Part shown: positions 58,340-64,000 of the stretch, one piece after another | Position numbering within the stretch: the stretch's first letter is position 1 | Layout of the letters: each line of letters begins with the position of its first letter | Source: Rhyacophila brunnea | Taxonomy: Eukaryota > Arthropoda > Insecta > Trichoptera > Rhyacophilidae | NCBI GenBank assembly: GCA_022495005.1 | Contig: JAGYXB010001401.1 | Coordinates: 434,001-498,000, forward strand | Reading direction: 5' to 3' | DNA: 64,000 nucleotides | Made by a program: the position numbers and the translations under genes | The notes under the pieces: generated by a model | What the model was told of the DNA's origin: nothing | The model's database searches: none | Seen by the model: the letters and a program-made list of their open reading frames with translations, nothing else

Positions 58340-59046
58340 CTAAAAAAAAACATTAAAAATAACCTTGAAATACGATAAAACAGATGCAAATAATGTCTAA
58401 AGATGACATTTATCTCTTTTACTGTGTTTTACATATATATTTTTTTAAATATAGATACATAATAATATATATTTACTTTTGGTTTTATATTTTACAGTCT
58501 AATTAATAAAATGTCATAAAAGATTAAAAATGGCAACGATAAAAATTATTGAGCATTTAAAATATGTATATATTTTAGTACCTGGCAGAAAATGTAAAAA
58601 GGATGTTGAAAGTATTGGCTTAATTACATACTACATCCGAGACACGATAGTAAATTTTATTAAAAAAATATATAATTGGTTTTATTATCAAAATACAATT
58701 TATTTCCTCCGATAAATTTAATATACCTATATCGAAATGTTGAAAATTTATTTGTGTGATAAATTAAAAGTATTAAAAATGTGTTTTCGTTTATATTATA
58801 TATTATGTATTTCGTATAGATGTTCTGCCATTATAGGGAAGAGAGATAGCTCAATGTAAGCCTCGAATGCGACAAAAGTATTGGAAGACATTTTATTAGT
58901 TGGATGGACGAATTGCATCAGAAGAACTGTCGAAATGATTTGGATGTGGAAGATTAGTGGTGGCTCTAGTACTTTTTAGATGGTGGGTAAGATATTACGA
59001 ACCAGTATTTCATACCACCAAAAATCCCTTTTACTCTTATTATAAA
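58340..59046. other. intron-like interval upstream of the exon
   Basis: AT-rich, no recognised feature apart from the acceptor tract next to the exon. 58845-58955 shows weak LINE-tail resemblance (ISWMDELHQKNCRNDLDVED-like frame) that is too degraded to call. Confidence 0.35.
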
Positions 59047-59412
59047 GCGTCAATTACATTAAGCTTCTTTACGAGCTGTTTGTTGGCGAATTTACAATCT
59101 GCCTGTAAAGTCGCCCAGTGTAATCATCGAACAAGCTAAAAAGCAGGTTGTAAACACTCTAACGAGAAAAGTTGAAAGCCGGCCAACTTTACACGCTACA
59201 CGCCGGCGTATGGTCTTACTGCGTCTGCGCAGTAGAGCGCAGTAGCAACCTCCCGGTAAAAAAACGAACTACGTTCTGTCAAAATAGTCGCTGGCTTGTG
59301 GCTTCTCAGCGATGGAAAGTTTTGTGTGTAATCATCGAATCGCAGTAGCTGAATCGACCGTTTTTAAATTCGCCAACAAATAGCTCGTAAAGAAGCTCAA
59401 TGTAATTGATGC
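59047..59412. mobile_element. Harbinger-like MITE, copy 2
   Basis: Long inverted termini: GCGTCAATTACATTAAGCTT then CTTTACGAGCTGTTTGTTGG on the left and the inverse AGCTCGTAAAG AAGCTCAATGTAATTGATGC on the right. With ends taken as AGCGTC..GATGCT the flanking trinucleotides are TAA on both sides, as for PIF/Harbinger insertions. Closely related to 48819-49159, with an extra TATGGTCTTACT in the core. Confidence 0.85.
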
Positions 59413-59758
59413 TTAACGGAATACAACTCCGCATTAAAACAATGCTTTCCAATAAACTGACAGTACGGAATATTAGTCGAAATCTATATATTATATATCA
59501 TTCAATAATAGGTAGGTAAATGCATAAATATAAATGCATTATAAATAATATAAGACACGGTCAATCGGCATCGACACATACAAATAATGACAGTATGTGT
59601 ACGTATTATACTCACACCACGAAACTGTGGTATCAACTAAATAAACTAACTAAAAGAATATTATAGTACACAATACATTCAAACATTTATGCTGCAGATT
59701 TTGTTTTTCCTAGATGCCTTTATGGATACCCCGCATTTAATATCGAGGTTTCGCAAAC

Positions 59759-60119
59759 TAATCTACTTGATGCTAGTCAAATGAAAATTGTGCCGGCTGA
59801 GAGAATATGCCTTATTGAAAACTATTATTCTACCCGCATCGGGTATTGCTAATTTGAATTCGGCCAAGGCCTATGAAACCGCCTTGCAAAAACCCTGGAA
59901 AATTCTTTGTAGCGCAAGGCGGTGGTGATTCTGATGAATATTTTGTCATATTCATTGGGAACTGAGGACTGCGATTTTTAGCAGAGTTTTCCCGTGGTAA
60001 AAGAAATGTCTGATATTCTGAGCATATACTTATCCTATCTTATATGACTGCAGACACTGGATCTGAAAGGCATGAATCATCATTACATGTCACCATTTAT
60101 TATTTTTATTCTTTTTATT
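59759..60119 (+). repeat. dispersed repeat V, copy 2
   Basis: Roughly 95% identical to 45548-45908, with a 10-bp deletion (GCATAGGACT) near 60009. The flanks differ completely from copy 1, so borders are well defined even though no class could be assigned. Confidence 0.85.
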
Positions 60120-60334
60120 ACATCAATACAGAAAATAAAAAGTGTATCTCTTCCGGCCTCGTTTGCCGGATTCGTATAAGGAAGGGATGGCTAAATGGCT
60201 GATAATACTAAAAAAATATTTACTGACAAAATATAAAATGAATATAGGTAGGTACCTACTACATATAAAAATAATTTCTACGTTAGGTATATTGATTTAT
60301 TGTTAATATAATAAAATAAATATCGTATAGTTAA

Positions 60335-60660
60335 AAACAGATGTTATGTTTCATGGTGCTGTGTATCGCGCAATTAGCTTATTTGATGGCACCATAAAGA
60401 TTGATTTGTTTTTTATTAACTATATAATGTTTGTGGACGTATTAAATAGGTTAAATTTATAATTTTATATATTATCATATTTCTTTAATATTTACACATG
60501 CTGTCCCACTTTTCCACTTTCTTGTTATATTAGTTGTTATTTGTAATTAAGATATTTTTATATATTTGTATTTATTATGTATTATGGCGCATTGGCCAAT
60601 AGCTGTAATGCGGTAATACTCTTTTTTTTATAAATAAATAAAATGAATAAATAAATAAAA
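60335..60660 (+). mobile_element. LINE family X 3' end, best copy
   Basis: Coding end HGAVYRAISLFDGTIKIDLF (about 60352-60415) is followed by an untranslated part with TTATGGCGCATTGGCCAATA and a (TAAA)n-type tail (60636-60665). 5'-truncated. Related ends are at 42917-43350, 24530-24640 and 38549-38640. Confidence 0.75.
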
Positions 60661-61335
60661 TAAAAACCGCTGATGTTAATGGAAAAAAATGTTTGCTTTC
60701 AATCGTAATTTTCATTTAATTGTTATCGGGTATGATACCTTTGAGTCCTAAAGTTAGTGCTAACACGGTGACTGGCGCGTTTGGAGTAATTGGCCTTTAG
60801 ATATCATTAACGTGTTATTTAAATGTGGTAATTAGCCGCTACTGTCGTAGATACAGAACCGGACGCCATGGAGAAGCAGTAGACGTCTGCAGAATGAATT
60901 AAAGGATGAAGTATATAATATTTTAACAGGCAGTTTATATATTTACACTAATGTAGGCACCTAGTTTTATTTTAAAAATTCAAAAGCTTTGGTATTTTCG
61001 ATGTAGTATAAAATAATTACTGGAAAGATTCACACAGTAATATGATACCATTTTCCTACAACTCTAATCTGTCTGATGTAGTATCCAGTCATTTCCAAAA
61101 TTGTGACCATTAATCATAACGGTGTTCTCAACCATTTCTCCACGAAATTCAAGTGTAATTTTATTCAGTGGGTCACCGTAACATGTACAACTACACAACA
61201 AGCCTTTTTATTATCACTTCTAGTAGTTTTCACTAGCGTGCAAAAAAATGCATCTGACAAGTAGCGTTAAATCTAGCGTTTTTTTTTTCATATTAGTTTC
61301 AAAGCTTTTTTATAAAAAAAACTATACCTACCTAA
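60661..61335. other. gene-free spacer
   Basis: No feature supported. Confidence 0.35.
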
Positions 61336-61805
61336 TATTTTACAACGTTTTTATTAGCTCGTATTCTTGTTTGTCAGGTGGTTGTTTGTCCAGTACAAAT
61401 CTTGCAATCGATTTTTAGCTAACTTCCCGACTAGCTAGACATTTTAAACTTTTAGAATATATCATAACACGATGCCAATGCATTCTTTTAATACTTTTAG
61501 CCATCTTTATGCAGAATTAAATTCATTTTCAGTTAATTCTGTTTTTATATAGAAAGTTATTTCAGAAAAATCTGTAAAAAGTAAAAGACTACTATTTGTT
61601 GCTAAGGGGGTGGTCCTGCAACTAAATTATTAATATATGCGTGCGTTACTATGTAAATCAAAATGAAATGTCAAAATGACATTTCAGTATTCTATATTTG
61701 TTTGTTTGTTTTTTATTTACTTCATATCCAGTACAAGTTTGAGCATAATAATTCAACAGAAAACGTTGTACTTATATAAAAAGTTTTTTTATCTTGTAAT
61801 TATTT
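61336..61805 (+). repeat. unclassified dispersed repeat Z, copy 3
   Basis: Same orientation as 15922-16370, from ATATTTTACAACGTTTTTAT to ATCTTGTAATTATT. A short T-rich insertion near 61697-61725 distinguishes it. Confidence 0.78.
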
Positions 61806-62471
61806 TTACACAGTTAATTAAAATCATAGTTTAAATTTCTTCGACAGTCTTCTAACTATTTTCCAGGTTATGCAACTATCATCTTACTTTTGGTTGCATA
61901 ACTGTCACTCGATTGTTATTCAGTGAACATTACACTTGAATCTCCAATATTTTGCGATAAAATTTTAACTAATAAAGTATAAGAAAAGACTGTTATAAAA
62001 TAATATATATATAATATAATAATATTATTAGCAAGAAAAAGGCTTGTTATCAGCGTTGCCAACTTAGTGTTTTTCTTGCCAGATCTAGCATTTTTTAAAT
62101 AAGCATCTAGCTTGCAAAATTAGCGTATGGCGTTAAATCTAACGTTTTTAATCAGCTTAAATCTTTTCATGATACAGCTAGAATATTATAGCAAATTTTC
62201 TTGAAAATCACCAATCTGGTTTTACGTACTTTATATTTTACTAGGGAAACATATCAGGTGGCAGTTCACCTGTCAATATTATTATCTTATAATTAATACA
62301 CTTAATTTTTTAAATTGTATGACCTAGGTATTATATTAGTTGTAAAATACTAAATTCTTTTTTGATCTTTGTTCTTGTAAAAACTTTGAAAAACATAGCA
62401 TTTTCTTCTGTCATCTAGCTTATTTTCTTATCGTATCTGGCATATTTTTATGAATAGTTGGCTACACTGCT

Positions 62472-62654
62472 TGTTATAACAATGGCGTACATAAAATTTG
62501 TTAAGTAATTAGGCACTAAAATACAATACGGCTGAGGTTTAGAACCACTGTATAATATATCTACATTTCTCCATAGATACTTCGGTAGACCATCTATGGA
62601 AATATATTAAAATTAAGTTATTTCCACGACATTTTTATGGCGCCCAACGTGGGG
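62472..62654 (+). mobile_element. LTR-retrotransposon remnant: LTR end and primer-binding site
   Basis: TGGCGCCCAACGTGGGG (62638-62654) is a primer-binding site found next to the 5' LTR in many insect LTR retrotransposons. A possible LTR 3' border is the CA at 62630-62631. The left border is uncertain (a TG at 62472 is a candidate). Downstream a 91-codon frame (62666-62941) with CHVCHR is open but not recognised as gag. No second LTR or pol remains are in view. Confidence 0.55.
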
Positions 62655-63033
62655 ATATCAATTGTATGCAAGCAAGTGTGTATCTGAACAAGATGAAAGA
62701 CCTGCTACAAGAGATTATCCTCATAAATTACTGTCACGTTTGTCACCGTAGTAAGCCGCGGAGGTTAACTAAAACCCGATACTGCACACGGCCGCATATC
62801 AAATTGACTTGTCGTGCAGTGTTTTATTGGACATGTGTGAGAATAGTAAAAAAAACTCTTAGTAAACTGAAGTATTTCAATTGTGAAACAAAAAGTTTTT
62901 ATAATCATAAATGTAATTCCAACCAGACAGATCTTAAATGAAAGTTTGACTTTCATAATACAAATAATACTTTCTTCTGGTACGAAGAATATTTTTAAAA
63001 TAAAACATACATTATTATATTCGTAGACTTTTA

Positions 63034-63384
63034 TATCGTCACCTCAATACTACAACTAGATATCTCAGTTTTGATCATTGTTGGGAAAATGAAATTTAAA
63101 CTTTATTTGATTAGCATAAATCTAAGCTATAATTATTATTTTAAATTAAAAATGGAAAATTGTGCTTGTCTAATTGGGAACAATTAAATAATATTCAATT
63201 TTATGACAAAATATTGTAGATATATTACTAGATTTATTTAATGCATTTATGGTTTTAAAGTTATATAATATTTTCAAACACATAAGTAGGTAATACAGTT
63301 TCCATTAACTTCTGTTCATATTCAATAGCTATCTCAAAAACAGTGAGAATCAAGTTATCTAGTTGTAGTATTGAGGTGACGATA
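63034..63384. mobile_element. TATCGTCAC-ended MITE, copy 3
   Basis: Termini TATCGTCACCTCAATACTAC, then AACTAGATA, with an exact inverse at the right (29 bp). Flanks are TA on the left and TG on the right, a TA duplication with one change. Internal sequence is unrelated to the other two copies. Confidence 0.82.
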
Positions 63385-63690
63385 TGACTTATTGATTGTT
63401 TCCTTTGTAATAGTATAGTTACAATGATATATATAGAGGTTCAAAAGGTATATTTCTATAATATTATTAACTTGTTGAAATGGCCAAGTAATGATGGCAC
63501 AACAGGTGTGTTGTCCGCGTTGAAAGGATTAAAATATATAAAAAGCTCATTCAAGGATGTGATGTACGGAAAATTTACAAAATTTTGTTAAATATTTGAA
63601 ACATGATGATGAAATTTATAATTTAGGAGAATGCCTCATGTAAAATGACTAAAAATGACTAAAGTTCTCAAATAAAGTTAGTACCAAATC

Positions 63691-63885
63691 CATGCCCCCC
63701 ACATCCTGAACCGGGCCCCCCTACCTATCTCTAAGGATAAAGACAGTATGATGCTCTAGAGTAGCGTTTTTCAAATGGTGTACGCGGTAAAATTAATGTG
63801 TAAATTTACTGTTTTTACGGGCCTCTCCTAAGCCCGGGCCCCTAGGATAGAGCCCTGTCAGCCCCCCTCCCTTGTGGGAGCCATG
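63691..63885 (+). mobile_element. GC-ended hAT-like element, copy 3 (short)
   Basis: Starts CATGCCCCCCACATCCTGAA and ends CCCTTGTGGGAGCCATG. The subterminal AAGCCCGGGCCCCTAGG and GAGCCCTGTCAGCCCCCC match copies 1 and 2. The flanks ACCAAATC (63683-63690) and ACCTAATC (63886-63893) form an 8-bp duplication with one change. At 195 bp it is the shortest, internally deleted copy. Confidence 0.83.
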
Positions 63886-64000
63886 ACCTAATCTTATCGT
63901 AATTTTTTACTACTTTCATGGCGTATATAAACGTATTATTCTCACAATTATTAATAATTAATGAAATCATTAAAATGGCCGGAATGTCTTCTAAAACCTT

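Overview
This is AT-rich animal nuclear DNA, most likely from an insect and possibly a hemipteran. Evidence: non-LTR retrotransposon tails, hAT elements with 8-bp target duplications, a Helitron ending in CTAG, a tRNA-derived SINE, TTAGG-type (arthropod telomere type) repeats inside mobile elements, and a split exon with GT/AG borders. There is nothing bacterial: no operons, no long open frames. The species cannot be fixed from sequence alone.

The window is almost entirely intergenic or intronic sequence filled with decayed mobile DNA. Only two pieces of host coding sequence could be supported. One is an internal exon on the minus strand (58167-58339) encoding 57 proline-rich residues between a good acceptor and a good donor. 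Its parent gene is unidentified, and its other exons were not found, so much of the window may be intron of that gene. The other is a processed-looking, frameshifted copy of the NDUFA4 gene (13303-13539, plus strand).

Layout. 0-9 kb: a pogo/Tigger-type element split by a foldback element with a TTAGG core, then LINE fragments. 9.7-18.9 kb: a GC-ended hAT-like element with a nested 312-bp hairpin element, a long-armed inverted-repeat element, the NDUFA4 pseudogene, a Foldback-like element with arms of short tandem repeats, and a small hAT MITE. 20.6-26.7 kb: an hAT element interrupted by a second hAT copy that keeps transposase remains, then two more foldback structures with arms of short tandem repeats, each carrying nested elements. 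27-34 kb: LINE tails and an unclassified repeat. 34.8-36.9 kb: a Helitron carrying about 15 copies of a 110-135-bp minisatellite. 37-45 kb: LINE fragments and a second GC-ended hAT-like element interrupted by a LINE tail. 45.5-64 kb: paired dispersed repeats, hAT and Harbinger-like MITEs, a SINE, the TTAGG-core family again, the host exon, an LTR-retrotransposon primer-binding site, and third copies of two families.

The most interesting theme is a set of three unrelated-in-sequence foldback elements whose arms are inverted arrays of 15-18-bp repeats, with different repeat units. One has a 9-bp target duplication, as in Drosophila Foldback. A second theme is a TA-flanked family (termini TATCGTCAC) in which one copy carries extra internal copies of its own terminal motif.
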